Origin: JAHRAW01 sp965212085
GTDB lineage: Bacteria > Pseudomonadota > Gammaproteobacteria > Arenicellales > Poriferihabitantaceae
Direction of reading: 5' to 3'
Length of the DNA stretch: 64,000 nt
NCBI GenBank assembly: GCA_965212085.1
Contig: OZ243042.1
Location: 744,001-808,000, forward strand
Of the stretch, positions 44,073-53,191 are shown piece by piece. How positions within the stretch are numbered: position 1 is the first letter of the stretch; each line of letters starts with the position of its first letter. The position numbers and the translations under genes were made by a program. Below the pieces are notes generated by a model that ran no database searches, was not told the DNA's origin, and saw only the letters and a program-made list of their open reading frames with translations.

Positions 44073-45224
44073 TCACGCGTTTTTATATTCCAGCCACAGG
44101 TCGTTCCACTGCTCCAGGGATTGGCGCACCGGCAGTTTTCGCAGGTGAATATGCCCGTCTCGGATGTCGGTGATCATGTTGCGCCCCGACAAATCCATAT
44201 TTGCGCGCTTCGCCTCGGCGGAGTTTTCGCGGTTCAGTTTTTCCCAGGCGGCGCGGCTCGGAACGGCGGTCGGGTACGCCGCCATCAACGCCTTGCGTAC
44301 CTGCCCTTCGGGGGAGGTGAGGTATTGCAGCAGTTTTTTCGCAAGGCCGGGGTTTTTGGCGTTTTTACCGATGCCAAGCCCCTCGGTGAACTGAATTCCG
44401 CCTTCGCGCGGCACCACGGTGGCGATGGGCGCGCCGTCCTTTTCAAGGACTCCGGAAATCCAGTCGCCGATGCCGCACATGGCGTGCACTTCGCCGCTTT
44501 TCAGCGAGGACAACACGCCGCCGTAGTCAAAAAAGCCCTTCACCTGCGGGCGCAATGACAAGGCGGTTTTCCGGAGTTTGGCGAACGCCGCGTCGTTCAA
44601 ATCAAACGGTTCGGGGTTGCCGTCGTGCAAACTCAGGCAGCCGAGGTTGGGCAGGTGCCAGTCAAAATGCCCGACCTTGCCCTTGACTTTGGCGTCCCAC
44701 AGCACGCCGTAACTTTGCGCCATGCCGGCGTCCAGCACCTCGGTGTTGTAGGTTACGCCCAGGAACCCGAAACTCACCGGCACGGCGAACAAATCGCCGC
44801 CTTCCCAAAACCCGGCGACCGGGAATTTCTGGAACTCGGGGAAGAAATCGTCAAAGGGATAGTCGGACGGATCCAGTTTTTCCAGGTAGTCGGCGGCGCG
44901 CAGTTGCGTCACGTATTCGGCGTCGGACAAAATGACGTCGAAGGTGCCGGGCGGTGACTGCCCGATCAGGGCGAGCATGTTGTCGCCGCCGGTGTAGTAT
45001 TTGGATTGGATCTTGACCTTGTTCGCCTCTTCAAAGGCGCCGACCACGTCAGGTTCGCCGTTGCCATACCAGGCCAGCAGGGTCATGGTGTCGGCGGCGT
45101 GCGCCTTGGAGGAGGTCAGCACGGCCGGGAAAGCGGCGGCGGCAGCGGTAGCGGCGACGCCGGTGGCGGTGCGCTGCAAAAAACGGCGGCGCAACGGATT
45201 CAGGCAGTTTGGATGTTTGGACAT
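44073..45224 (-). CDS. PotD-type periplasmic substrate-binding protein with Tat signal
   Basis: 383 residues from the ATG at 45224, preceded by GGAGGG. The N-terminus LRRRFLQRTATG with an Ala-rich core ending AHAAD is a twin-arginine signal (RRxFLQ). The mature protein resembles polyamine-type binding proteins: LLAWYGNGEPDVVGAFEE, PPGTFDVILSDAEYV, AVPVSFGFLGVTYNTEV and GIGDWISGV. It is the first gene of the creatinine/creatine operon, downstream of a LysR gene. Ligand identity is inferred from context. Confidence 0.9.
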   Translation of the reverse strand: MSKHPNCLNPLRRRFLQRTATGVAATAAAAAFPAVLTSSKAHAADTMTLLAWYGNGEPDVVGAFEEANKVKIQSKYYTGGDNMLALIGQSPPGTFDVILSDAEYVTQLRAADYLEKLDPSDYPFDDFFPEFQKFPVAGFWEGGDLFAVPVSFGFLGVTYNTEVLDAGMAQSYGVLWDAKVKGKVGHFDWHLPNLGCLSLHDGNPEPFDLNDAAFAKLRKTALSLRPQVKGFFDYGGVLSSLKSGEVHAMCGIGDWISGVLEKDGAPIATVVPREGGIQFTEGLGIGKNAKNPGLAKKLLQYLTSPEGQVRKALMAAYPTAVPSRAAWEKLNRENSAEAKRANMDLSGRNMITDIRDGHIHLRKLPVRQSLEQWNDLWLEYKNA

Positions 45225-45333
45225 TTTTTTCTCCCTCCGGATATGGCGGTAAAGTACGGACGATAATTTGTAGCACGAAAAGCGGGTCTTTCCGGTGGGA
45301 AATAGTGAATTGTGTATTCGCTTTTTCCGAATA

Positions 45334-46305
45334 TCAGGCTGAAAAATCGTTCGTATCAAAGGCCAGAAAGTCGCGCAGGGCGGTTTGCACCGGCGGGATC
45401 CGCCGCGCTTTTTTGCCGATCAGGCCGATTTTCATCTGCGGCACGCTTTCCGACACCGGTTTGGACAAAATGCGGTCGCCCTCCAGCGACCACGGGCGAA
45501 ACAACATTTCCGACAAAATGGTTACGCCCTCGCCGTGCGCCACGTAACCGCGCACCGCCTCCACCGACTCGGTGCGCAGGTGGCAGCCCGGTTTTTCGCC
45601 GTGCCGGGCAAAAAACATCCGCGTATTTTGTTCGGCCTCGTCAATGGTCAGCTGAATGTAAGGCTCGCGCGCAATCTCGGCGAGCGGCACCGTTTTCATT
45701 TCGGAAAAACGGTGATGGGAGTTGCACCATAAAGTACGGCGCGATGAAAACAGCGTCAGCACCTCCAGCCGGCTGCGTTTTTTGACGTTTGAGACCAGCA
45801 CGATGCCGGCGTCGAGGCGCCCGTCGGTGACCCGCTCTTCGATCTCTTCGCGGCACAATTCCAGCAAGAACACGCGCACCATCGGAAACAGGCGGCGAAA
45901 CCGCGACAGCAGCGGCGGCAAAAAATAACCGTGCACCGCCGGAGACGCGGCGAGGGCCAGGTCGCCCGCCAGGTTGGAGGTTTTTTTCAACGCCCAGGCG
46001 GCGTCTTTCACCAGCGAGAGGGTTTTTTCGCAGTAGTTGCGAAACCGCGCGCCGTCTATGGTCAGGTGCATGCCACGGTGGTTGCGCTCAAAAAGTTTGA
46101 CCGACAAAAAATCTTCCATCTGCCGAATGGCGGCGGTGATGACGGCCGGGGAAACATGAATCTCATGGGCGGCGGCGGTGATTTGTCCGGTGTCGGCGAC
46201 CGCCAGAAAATACTTCATCTTTTTCAGCGTGAGAATCTCCGCCGAGCGCGAAAGCCCGCCGCCGGGCCGGCGGGGACTGAACGGGGTTGGTTGTCGCATC
46301 GCCAT
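45334..46305 (-). CDS. LysR-family transcriptional regulator
   Basis: About 323 residues from the ATG at 46305 (46299 is an alternative two codons later). The winged helix-turn-helix has MKYFLAVADTGQITAAAHEI and VSPAVITAAIRQMEDFLSVK, a typical LysR N-terminus displaced by about 25 extra residues. An effector domain follows. It lies upstream of the creatinine transporter operon in the same direction and is divergent, only 40 bases apart, from the M24-family gene. It probably controls one or both. Confidence 0.9.
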   Translation of the reverse strand: MAMRQPTPFSPRRPGGGLSRSAEILTLKKMKYFLAVADTGQITAAAHEIHVSPAVITAAIRQMEDFLSVKLFERNHRGMHLTIDGARFRNYCEKTLSLVKDAAWALKKTSNLAGDLALAASPAVHGYFLPPLLSRFRRLFPMVRVFLLELCREEIEERVTDGRLDAGIVLVSNVKKRSRLEVLTLFSSRRTLWCNSHHRFSEMKTVPLAEIAREPYIQLTIDEAEQNTRMFFARHGEKPGCHLRTESVEAVRGYVAHGEGVTILSEMLFRPWSLEGDRILSKPVSESVPQMKIGLIGKKARRIPPVQTALRDFLAFDTNDFSA

Positions 46306-46345
46306 AATTCCAGTATAAACGCAAAAACACCGGACGCGACTCATA

Positions 46346-47503
46346 ATGGCGCTGCATTTCACCCGCAAAGAATTCCAAACACGGCTGGCCGCCGCCCGCG
46401 CGAGTCTTGCCGGGCGGGGGCTGGACGGCATATTGTTGTTCGCGCCGGAGAGCCACTACTATCTGAGCGGCTACGACACCTTCGGCTTTGCGATGTTTCA
46501 GTGCATGGTGCTGAAAGCCGAGGGCGAGTTGCAGCTCCTGACCCGCGCACCGGATTTGCGGCAGGCGCAGCAGACCTCCATCCTGAGAGACGCGCAGATT
46601 CATATCTGGGCCGACACCGAAGGCACCGACCCTTACGCGCATCTGGCGCGGCTGCTTGGCGGCATGGGGTTGCACGGCAAGCGCCTGGGCATCGAGACCG
46701 ACACCGCCGGCCTGACCGCGTTTCACGGGCACAAAGTGTGCGCGGCGTTGCGGGGCAAGGTTCGGTTGGTGGAAGCCTCAGACCTCGTCGGCCTGCTGCG
46801 CCGGCGCAAAAGCAAGGCCGAAATTGACTATCACCGCCGCGCCGCCGCGCTCAGCGACGACGCCCTCGACGCGGCCCTGCAAACCACCCGCGCCGGCGCG
46901 TTTGAGGGGGATATTCTGGCGGCCATGCAGGGCGCGGTGTTCGCCGGCGGCGGCGACTATCCCGGCAACGAGTTTATTATCGGCTCAAACGCGGGGGCGC
47001 TGTTGTGCCGCTATTACTCGGGCCGGCGGCACCTTGACGCGCAGGATCAACTGACCCTGGAATGGTCGGGGGCGTACCGGCATTACCACGCCGCGATGAT
47101 GCGCACTTTGGTGGTGGGCGCGGCCAACGACAAACAAAAAAAGATGCACGCCGCGGCGGTTGAGGCGTTGCTCGCCTGTGAACGGGCGGTGCAACCCGGC
47201 GCGCCCATGGGCGACGTGTTCGACGCCCACGCCCGGGTCTTCGACGCCCGCGGCCTGGGCCACGCGCGCCTCAACGCCTGCGGCTACGGCATGGGCGCGA
47301 CCTACACGCCGTGCTGGATGGAGCGGCCAATGTTCTACCGAGGCAATCCGCTGCCCATGGAGGTGGATAACGTGTTTTTTCTGCATATGATCCTGATGGA
47401 TTCCGATGCCGGGCTGGCGATGTGTTGGGGCCATTCGCTGCTGGTGACCGGGGACGGCGTGGAGCGGCTGAGCCGGCATTCCCTGGATCTTGTGGAGTGC
47501 TGA
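46346..47503 (+). CDS. M24-family (creatinase/ectoine-hydrolase-like) enzyme lacking the metal ligands
   Basis: 385 residues with an N-terminal creatinase domain (ESHYYLSGYDTFGF) and the C-terminal pita-bread fold. In metallopeptidases the first ligands appear in DxG...D; here the equivalent stretch is LTLEWSGAYRHYHAAMMRT, with Glu and Ala at those positions, so metal binding is probably lost, as in creatinase. An amidino- or amido-hydrolase on a small host metabolite is more likely than a peptidase. Divergent from a LysR gene next to the creatine operon. Confidence 0.8.
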   Translation: MALHFTRKEFQTRLAAARASLAGRGLDGILLFAPESHYYLSGYDTFGFAMFQCMVLKAEGELQLLTRAPDLRQAQQTSILRDAQIHIWADTEGTDPYAHLARLLGGMGLHGKRLGIETDTAGLTAFHGHKVCAALRGKVRLVEASDLVGLLRRRKSKAEIDYHRRAAALSDDALDAALQTTRAGAFEGDILAAMQGAVFAGGGDYPGNEFIIGSNAGALLCRYYSGRRHLDAQDQLTLEWSGAYRHYHAAMMRTLVVGAANDKQKKMHAAAVEALLACERAVQPGAPMGDVFDAHARVFDARGLGHARLNACGYGMGATYTPCWMERPMFYRGNPLPMEVDNVFFLHMILMDSDAGLAMCWGHSLLVTGDGVERLSRHSLDLVEC

Positions 47504-47543
47504 GGGGGGATTGCGGCGCGGCGCGGGTAATGGCGCGGTTAGT

Positions 47544-48638
47544 TCAGCCCCCCGTTTCATTCTCGCCGGACGCGCCGAACGCATCGGTAAAGACCGAACG
47601 ATAACCGAACAATGCCGCCGCCCCGCCGGTGTGCAAGAACACCACGTTGTCCGCCGCTGAGAAAAAACCCCGGCGCGCGAGGTCAATCAGCCCGGCCATG
47701 CCCTTCCCCGAATACACCGGGTCGAGCAATATCCCCTCCAGGCGCGCCAGCAGCGAAACCGCTTCCAGCATGCCGGCGGTGGGCAGGCCGTAGCCCGCGC
47801 CGACGTAGTCGCAGTTGGCCTGCACGGATTCCCGCGACGGTTCCGGTTTCAGGCCGAGGTGGGCGGCGGTGGCGCATGCGAGGTCGAACACCTTTTGTTC
47901 CTGCTGCGCGCGCGGCAGCCGCACGCCGATGCCGAGGATCGGAAAAGGCCGGCCCATCCCGTGGCAGCCGGCGACCAGGCCGGCCTGGGTTCCGGTGCTG
48001 CCGGTGGCGTGCACCACGTGGTCTATGGTCAATCCCAGGGCTTCGGCCTGCCCGGCCAGTTCCAGCGCGCAGTTGGCGTAGCCGGTGGCACCCACCGGGT
48101 TGGAGCCGCCGCCGGGAATCAGGTAGGGGCGTTTGCCCCGGCCCTCAAGGGCTTTACCCGTTTCCGCCATGGCCGCGTCCATGTCCGTGTCTTTGGGGTA
48201 TTCGCTTTGCCGCGCGCCCAGCAGGCGGGTCAGCAGGACGTTGCCGGAGGTGGCGTAATCTGCGTCCGGGTTGTCCACGCGGTGCTCGTATAAAACCTCG
48301 CAGTCCATATTATTGGCCATGGCCGCCGCCGCCGCGGTCTGGCGTACGTGATTGGACTGCAACGCGCCGTGGGTAATCAGCGTGTCGGCGCCTTTGGCGA
48401 TGGCGTCGCCGACCAGGTATTCCAACTTGCGCGCCTTGTTGCCGCCGGTGGCGAGGCCGGTGCAGTCGTCCCGCTTGATCCACAACTTCGGCCCGCCGAG
48501 ATGGGCGCTCAGGCGTTTCAACGGCTCCAGCGGCGTCGGCAAGTGGGCGCAGGAAAAACGCGGCGCTCCGTCAAGCGCGCGGGCCAGGGCGGCGAAGGCG
48601 GCGCGGTGCGCGGTGGTTTTTTTCGCGGGCGTGGTCAC
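47544..48638 (-). CDS. PLP-dependent D-cysteine desulfhydrase / L-cysteate sulfo-lyase-type enzyme
   Basis: A 364-residue fold-type II PLP enzyme of the ACC deaminase/D-cysteine desulfhydrase family. The PLP lysine is Lys68 in TGGNKARKLEYL, the substrate region ALQSNHVRQTAAAAA, and the phosphate loop ATGSTGTQAGLV. The distinction between DcyD (D-cysteine) and CuyA (L-cysteate) cannot be made by eye. Either way it yields pyruvate, ammonia and sulfide or sulfite. It converges with the M24-family gene. Confidence 0.88.
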   Translation of the reverse strand: MTTPAKKTTAHRAAFAALARALDGAPRFSCAHLPTPLEPLKRLSAHLGGPKLWIKRDDCTGLATGGNKARKLEYLVGDAIAKGADTLITHGALQSNHVRQTAAAAAMANNMDCEVLYEHRVDNPDADYATSGNVLLTRLLGARQSEYPKDTDMDAAMAETGKALEGRGKRPYLIPGGGSNPVGATGYANCALELAGQAEALGLTIDHVVHATGSTGTQAGLVAGCHGMGRPFPILGIGVRLPRAQQEQKVFDLACATAAHLGLKPEPSRESVQANCDYVGAGYGLPTAGMLEAVSLLARLEGILLDPVYSGKGMAGLIDLARRGFFSAADNVVFLHTGGAAALFGYRSVFTDAFGASGENETGG

Positions 48639-48937
48639 CGGCGTTCTGCTGTGTTCGTGTCCGTGCCGGGGATGGATGGGGTTCGATTCATCGCGCTATA
48701 CTAGCACGCCAAACCTCGTGCGGGTCACCTGTCCGATCATTCCGATTGTGAGCCACGGGAAGAAATATCCGCTATCATTGGTCATTGGAAAATATCATTC
48801 GGGCGGCCGGTTGTGGCGCACCGTGTACTATGCGAGAGTAGCAGTATGAAACCATCATTCGCGCCAAGAAAGAACCGCGCAAAAAAGAATCGCGCCGTTG
48901 AAAGCCCCGGCGGCTTTTTTCATTTGGGCGGGCGGCC
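48639..48937. other. intergenic stretch with a possible 31-codon ORF
   Basis: AT-richer than its flanks. An ATG at 48846 opens MKPSFAPRKNRAKKNRAVES..., a basic 31-codon frame that ends overlapping the NnrU start (ATGA). It contains the hairpin listed separately, so it may be a short leader or chance. No other gene seen. Confidence 0.35.
48901..48920 (+). terminator. hairpin with T tract upstream of the NnrU gene
   Basis: AAAGCC (48901-48906) pairs with GGCTTT (48912-48917) around a 5 base loop and the right arm runs into TTTTTT (48915-48920). It looks like a small rho-independent terminator or attenuator just 17 bases before the NnrU start. Confidence 0.55.
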
Positions 48938-49489
48938 ATGACCTGGCTGATCGCCGGCCTCGCGCTTTTTTTCGGGGTTCACCTGATTCCGTCGCGCCCA
49001 ACCCTGCGTCAAAAACTCGTTCAGGCCATCGGCGAACTGCCCTATAAAGGCGCGTTCGCAATCCTTTCCCTGGCCGGCCTCGCGCTCATCATCGCCGGGA
49101 TGGGCCGCGCGCCGCACATCGCGGTGTGGCATCCACCGCCGGCGGCGGCCACGGCCACGGCGATTTTCATGGCGCCGGCGTTAATCCTGCTGGTGGCGGC
49201 GAATTTCAACGGCCACCTCAAGCGCATCGTGCGCCATCCCACGTCGCTGGGCGTGCTGGTGTGGTCCCTCAGCCACCTGCTGGCGAACGGTGACCTGGCG
49301 GCGTTGCTATTGTTCGGCGGCTTCGCGTTGTTTGCGTTGTACGACATGCGCGCCGCCAACCGGCCGGCGGCCGCATCCGGGGGGGCGGTTTCCATAAAAA
49401 TGGACGTGCTCGCCGGCGGCATCGGCATAGCCGCGTATTTTTTACTGATCGCGTTTCACGGCAACCTGTTCGGGGTTGCGGTTTTTTAG
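48938..49489 (+). CDS. NnrU family membrane protein
   Basis: A 183-residue integral membrane protein with about five hydrophobic segments. It begins MTWLIAGLALFFGVHLIPS and contains family-typical LRQKLVQAIGELPYKGAFAI, NGHLKRIVRHPTSLGVLVWS and SHLLANGDLAALLLFG. NnrU is linked to nitrite/nitric oxide metabolism in some bacteria and related to 15-cis-zeta-carotene isomerase. No denitrification gene is in the window, so its role here is open. It converges with the peroxiredoxin gene, one base apart. Confidence 0.9.
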   Translation: MTWLIAGLALFFGVHLIPSRPTLRQKLVQAIGELPYKGAFAILSLAGLALIIAGMGRAPHIAVWHPPPAAATATAIFMAPALILLVAANFNGHLKRIVRHPTSLGVLVWSLSHLLANGDLAALLLFGGFALFALYDMRAANRPAAASGGAVSIKMDVLAGGIGIAAYFLLIAFHGNLFGVAVF

Positions 49490-50149
49490 TTACTCGGGTT
49501 GCTTGACCACGCGCAAATACGGCTTCAAGGTTTTCCACCCGTCCGGGTATTTTTCTTTGGCCTGTTCGTCCGACACCGACGGCACGATGATGACGTCATC
49601 GCCGTCTTTCCAGTTCACCGGCGTGGCCACTTGGTGCTTGCCGGTGAGTTGCATGGAGTCGAGCACGCGCAGGATTTCATCGAAATTCCTGCCGGTGGTC
49701 ATCGGATAGGTCATCATCAGTTTGATGTTCTTGTCCGGGCCGATGATATAGACCGTGCGCACGGTGGCGTTGGTCATGGCGGTGCGCCCCTCGGAAGTGC
49801 CGCTCAGGTCGGCGGGAAACATATTGTAGGTCTTGGCGACGCTGAGATCGGTGTCGCCGATCATCGGAAAGTTGACGGCGTAACCCTGGGTCTCCTCGAT
49901 GTCCGCAGCCCAGCCGGCGTGGGCGTCCACGGGGTCAATGCTGAGCCCGATCACCTTGCAGTTGCGCTTCTCAAACTCGGGCTTGAGTTTGGCCACGTAC
50001 CCAAGTTCGGTGGTGCACACCGGGGTAAAGTCCTTGGGATGTGAAAACAAAATGGCCCAGCCGTCGCCGATCCACTGGTGAAAATCAATTTCGCCATCGG
50101 TGGTTTGAGCGCGAAAATTGGGCGCCTGATCGTTTATTCTGAGTGACAT
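49490..50149 (-). CDS. 1-Cys peroxiredoxin (Prx6 type)
   Basis: 219 residues from the ATG at 50149, preceded by AGGAGG. The peroxidatic Cys lies in HPKDFTPVCTTELG (near residue 44). No resolving Cys is placed as in 2-Cys enzymes. The family-typical C-terminal arm includes YPMTTGRNFDEILRVLDSMQ and the final YLRVVKQP. Reduces peroxides in the cytoplasm. A stand-alone gene between NnrU and the Rieske gene. Confidence 0.93.
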   Translation of the reverse strand: MSLRINDQAPNFRAQTTDGEIDFHQWIGDGWAILFSHPKDFTPVCTTELGYVAKLKPEFEKRNCKVIGLSIDPVDAHAGWAADIEETQGYAVNFPMIGDTDLSVAKTYNMFPADLSGTSEGRTAMTNATVRTVYIIGPDKNIKLMMTYPMTTGRNFDEILRVLDSMQLTGKHQVATPVNWKDGDDVIIVPSVSDEQAKEKYPDGWKTLKPYLRVVKQPE

Positions 50150-50260
50150 AATAACCTCCTCATGCGGGGTTGACGGATGCACGCCGTGCAATGGAACGCC
50201 AGTATAGCACCGAATCCCGGCCACGGGGCACGCTCCGCCAACCCCAAGGGTTGACATGGA

Positions 50261-51397
50261 CTAGCGAATACCCAACGCCCGGCGGACCAGGGACTGGAAG
50301 TGGTGCACTGAATGTTCGCTGGCGTCGCTGCGTGCCTGGTCCACGATCAGGCGGCCCTGGTGGTAGGCGCGGCTTTTGAGTCCGCGCTGTACGCTTTCGC
50401 ATAGCGCGACGTCTTCGAGGCGCACGGTGCGGTGCAGGTGTTTGATGATTTGCGCCTGTTGCGGGGTGGGTTGGTTGTCGTTGAAATACCATTCGATGGT
50501 TTGCACGGAGGCTTCCGGCCCGTCGGGCAGGCAGTGAAAGATGTTCAGGTTGCCGCCGGGATAGACCTCGATGGCGAGGTTCGGCCAGATGAACCACGAC
50601 CCGAACTCGGCGCCGCGTTCGGTGGCGTTGGCGTCAATTTTATAACTGCCCTGTTGGGGCGGTTTGCTGCGGCTGGTGTGGGCGTGGTGAAGGTCGTGGG
50701 TTTTGACCCGGTAGGAATCCATCTCCACCACGCCCGCGGCGAAGTCCGGGTGGGCGGTGGGGCAGTGGTAACATTCGGCGTAGTTCTCCATGATGTTTTT
50801 CCAGTTGGCCTTGATCGCATACTCCCGCGAGTGGGTCAGGGTCAAAAAATCCAGCTGCGGCGCGAAGCTGCGAAGTTCCTGTTCCAAGCCGCCCAGTTGG
50901 GCGTGAAGCGCGGCGGCGTCGGGGTTGAGGTTGACGAATACCAAATTGACGAACACTTCCACTTGAACGGGTTTCAGGCACAACGCCGCGGCGTCAAAGC
51001 CGGCGACGTTGCCGCTGTTGCGGGCGTTGTTGAGCGCGCCGTCGAGGCCGTAGGTCCAGGCGTGGTAGGGGCAGACGATGGCGTCGGTTTGCCCGGCGCC
51101 GTCCAGCAGTTGGTGGGCGCGGTGCGAGCAGACGTTGTAGAAGGCGCGCAGTTCCCGGTCGTGACCGCGAACGATGAACACGCTTTCGCCGGCGATCCGC
51201 CGGGTTATGTATTCGCCGGGGCGGGCGACGTTTTCGGCGTGGCCGGCGTACTGCCAGGAATCGGCGAAGATGGCGTCCGCCTCGCGCGCGGCGATGGCCT
51301 CGTCGTAGTAATACCACGACGGCATCGCCCAGGATTTTTCCGGGTCGGCGTCAAAACGATCGGGGGGGCGGTCGGCGGGCCGGGCGGTCGTGTTCAT
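50261..51397 (-). CDS. Rieske non-haem iron oxygenase, quaternary-amine (CntA/GbcA) type
   Basis: 378 residues. The [2Fe-2S] Rieske ligands are Cys90, His92, Cys109 and His112 (NVCSHRAHQL, VCPYHAWTYGL). The catalytic iron site is in ENYAECYHCPTAHPDF (His211, His216, with Glu208 at the bridging position where most ring-hydroxylases have Asp). A bridging Glu is reported for carnitine/glycine-betaine monooxygenases, which supports a quaternary or methylated amine substrate. No reductase partner is present nearby. Last gene of the Liv-type operon. Confidence 0.85.
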   Translation of the reverse strand: MNTTARPADRPPDRFDADPEKSWAMPSWYYYDEAIAAREADAIFADSWQYAGHAENVARPGEYITRRIAGESVFIVRGHDRELRAFYNVCSHRAHQLLDGAGQTDAIVCPYHAWTYGLDGALNNARNSGNVAGFDAAALCLKPVQVEVFVNLVFVNLNPDAAALHAQLGGLEQELRSFAPQLDFLTLTHSREYAIKANWKNIMENYAECYHCPTAHPDFAAGVVEMDSYRVKTHDLHHAHTSRSKPPQQGSYKIDANATERGAEFGSWFIWPNLAIEVYPGGNLNIFHCLPDGPEASVQTIEWYFNDNQPTPQQAQIIKHLHRTVRLEDVALCESVQRGLKSRAYHQGRLIVDQARSDASEHSVHHFQSLVRRALGIR

Positions 51398-51410
51398 GGG
51401 CGGGGAAGGT

Positions 51411-52178
51411 TCAAAAGCGGTTGGGGTCGGCGGGCGAGGCGGCCGTCAGCCCGCCGTCCACGGTAAAGGTCTGGCCGCTGGCGAAGGCGGACTCGTCGCA
51501 GGCCAGCCACGACGCCATGCCGGCGATGTCGCCGGGTTGTCCGAGCCTGCCGGCCGGGTGCAGGGCGTTGACGGCGGTTCGCGCGGCGGCGGGGTCTGCG
51601 GCCTGGGCGAAGGTCTGGGCGAGCATGTCGGTTTCGATCCAGCCGGGGCAGATGGCGTTGCAGCGAATGCCGTCTTTGCCGTGTTCCACGGCGATGCTGC
51701 GCGTCAGCCCCAGCACCGCGGCCTTGCTGGTGTTGTAGGCGGCCAGCCCCGCATCCGCCATGAAGGCGCTGATGGAGCCGAGGTTGATGATGGCGCCGCC
51801 GCCGGCGTCTCGCAGGTGGGGGACGACCTGTTTGGCGTACAAAAAAACCGCGGTGACGTTGACCGCCATGATCCGGTCCCACTCTTCTTCGGTGGTGCGC
51901 TCCAGGGGTTTTTCGAGTTCCACGCCGGCGTTGTTGACCAGCACGTCAATGCCGCCGAGGGTGGCGGCGGTGTGGGCGACGGCGTGTTTGATTTGCGCGC
52001 CGTCGGCGCTGTCGGCGCGGATGTAGGTGACCGGTGCCGGAAGATCGTCGGGAGATTCGCCGCGTCCGGTGATCACCACCCGCGCCCCCTGTTCGGCGAA
52101 GCGCGCGGCGATGGCGCGGCCAATGCCCCGCGTACCGCCGGTGACCAGCGCGCGTTTGCCCTGCAGCCGGCCGCTCAT
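51411..52178 (-). CDS. short-chain dehydrogenase/reductase
   Basis: A 255-residue classical SDR. The nucleotide loop is VTGGTRGIG (near 13-20), NNAG near 88, catalytic Ser in NLGSISAF and the YNTSK Tyr/Lys pair near 155-159. C-terminal SGQTFTVDGGLT is typical. It lies between livM and the Rieske gene with 7 and 13 base gaps, so it probably oxidises an intermediate in the same pathway. Substrate unknown. Confidence 0.88.
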   Translation of the reverse strand: MSGRLQGKRALVTGGTRGIGRAIAARFAEQGARVVITGRGESPDDLPAPVTYIRADSADGAQIKHAVAHTAATLGGIDVLVNNAGVELEKPLERTTEEEWDRIMAVNVTAVFLYAKQVVPHLRDAGGGAIINLGSISAFMADAGLAAYNTSKAAVLGLTRSIAVEHGKDGIRCNAICPGWIETDMLAQTFAQAADPAAARTAVNALHPAGRLGQPGDIAGMASWLACDESAFASGQTFTVDGGLTAASPADPNRF

Positions 52179-52185
52179 TTGGTTT

Positions 52186-53187
52186 CTATTTTGGTTTCAA
52201 TTTTCGCCGTGGCAGGCGCAAACTCAGCAGGCCATTCGGCAAAAACAGGATCAGCGCGATCAGCACCACCGAAAAAATCAGCAGTTGATACGCGCCGGTT
52301 TTGAACAGCAGGTCCCAGCCTACGTACAAGACCAGCGTGCCGAGCATCGGCCCGAAGACATAGTTCAAGCCGCCCATGAAACAGTACAGCATGAAATTGA
52401 CCGACTCCTGAATCTGAAAAGTGGCGGGGTAGATGGACTGCACGATGGCGGAAAAAATCGCGCCGCCGACGCCGCCGAGAAACGAGGAAATGGCGTACGC
52501 CAGAACGCGCAGGTAGGTGATGTTGACGCCGATGGAAGAGGCCAGTTCCTCGTTCTGCTGCAGCGACTTGCACAAAACCCCGAGCCGCGAGTTGACCAGC
52601 CGCCACATGCCGGCGAAGCACAAAATCATCAGCACCACGGCGAGGTAGTAAAAGCCGAGGCGCAGGTTTTCGAGTTGGGCAAAATCGGGAATCAGCGTAA
52701 GCCCGAAAATTTCCACGCCGCCGGGCGGCGGGATGTTGGTGATGCCGCGCGGGCCGTTGGTGATGGTCAGCGCCTGGGCGAGTAGGCGCGCGACCTCGGT
52801 CAGGGTCAGCGTTACCATCGCAAAATACACGCCGCGCAAGCGCAGGATCGGCAAGCCAATCAAGACGCTGGCGGCGGCGCAAAACAACCCGGCCAGCGGC
52901 AGCGTCCACCAGAACAATACGCCGTATTTGACCACCAGAATCGCCGACACGTAGCCGCCCATCAGCGCGTAGGCGCCCTGCCCGATGTTGATTCGCCCGA
53001 TGAAAAAAGTCAGCCACACGCCGGAGCTGATGACGCTCAACAACGCCACCGAAGTCATCACGCTCATCAAATCGCCGCGCCCGGTTTTGATCAGCAGCCA
53101 CGGCACGACCACCAGCGTGAGGATGAGAAAAACGCCGATGCCGAGCGCGGTTTTCAGGCGCCCCATCATGCCCCGCATGCCCGCCAT
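52186..53187 (-). CDS. livM: branched-chain amino acid/urea-type ABC permease (LivM-like)
   Basis: A 333-residue membrane protein with about nine hydrophobic segments. Family features are RINIGQGAYALMGGYVSAIL, PILRLRGVYFAMVTLTLTE, and the EAA-like LAYAISSFLGGVGGAIFS. It pairs with LivH, 4 bases away. Substrate not determined by sequence. Confidence 0.9.
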   Translation of the reverse strand: MAGMRGMMGRLKTALGIGVFLILTLVVVPWLLIKTGRGDLMSVMTSVALLSVISSGVWLTFFIGRINIGQGAYALMGGYVSAILVVKYGVLFWWTLPLAGLFCAAASVLIGLPILRLRGVYFAMVTLTLTEVARLLAQALTITNGPRGITNIPPPGGVEIFGLTLIPDFAQLENLRLGFYYLAVVLMILCFAGMWRLVNSRLGVLCKSLQQNEELASSIGVNITYLRVLAYAISSFLGGVGGAIFSAIVQSIYPATFQIQESVNFMLYCFMGGLNYVFGPMLGTLVLYVGWDLLFKTGAYQLLIFSVVLIALILFLPNGLLSLRLPRRKLKPK

Positions 53188-53191
53188 GCCC

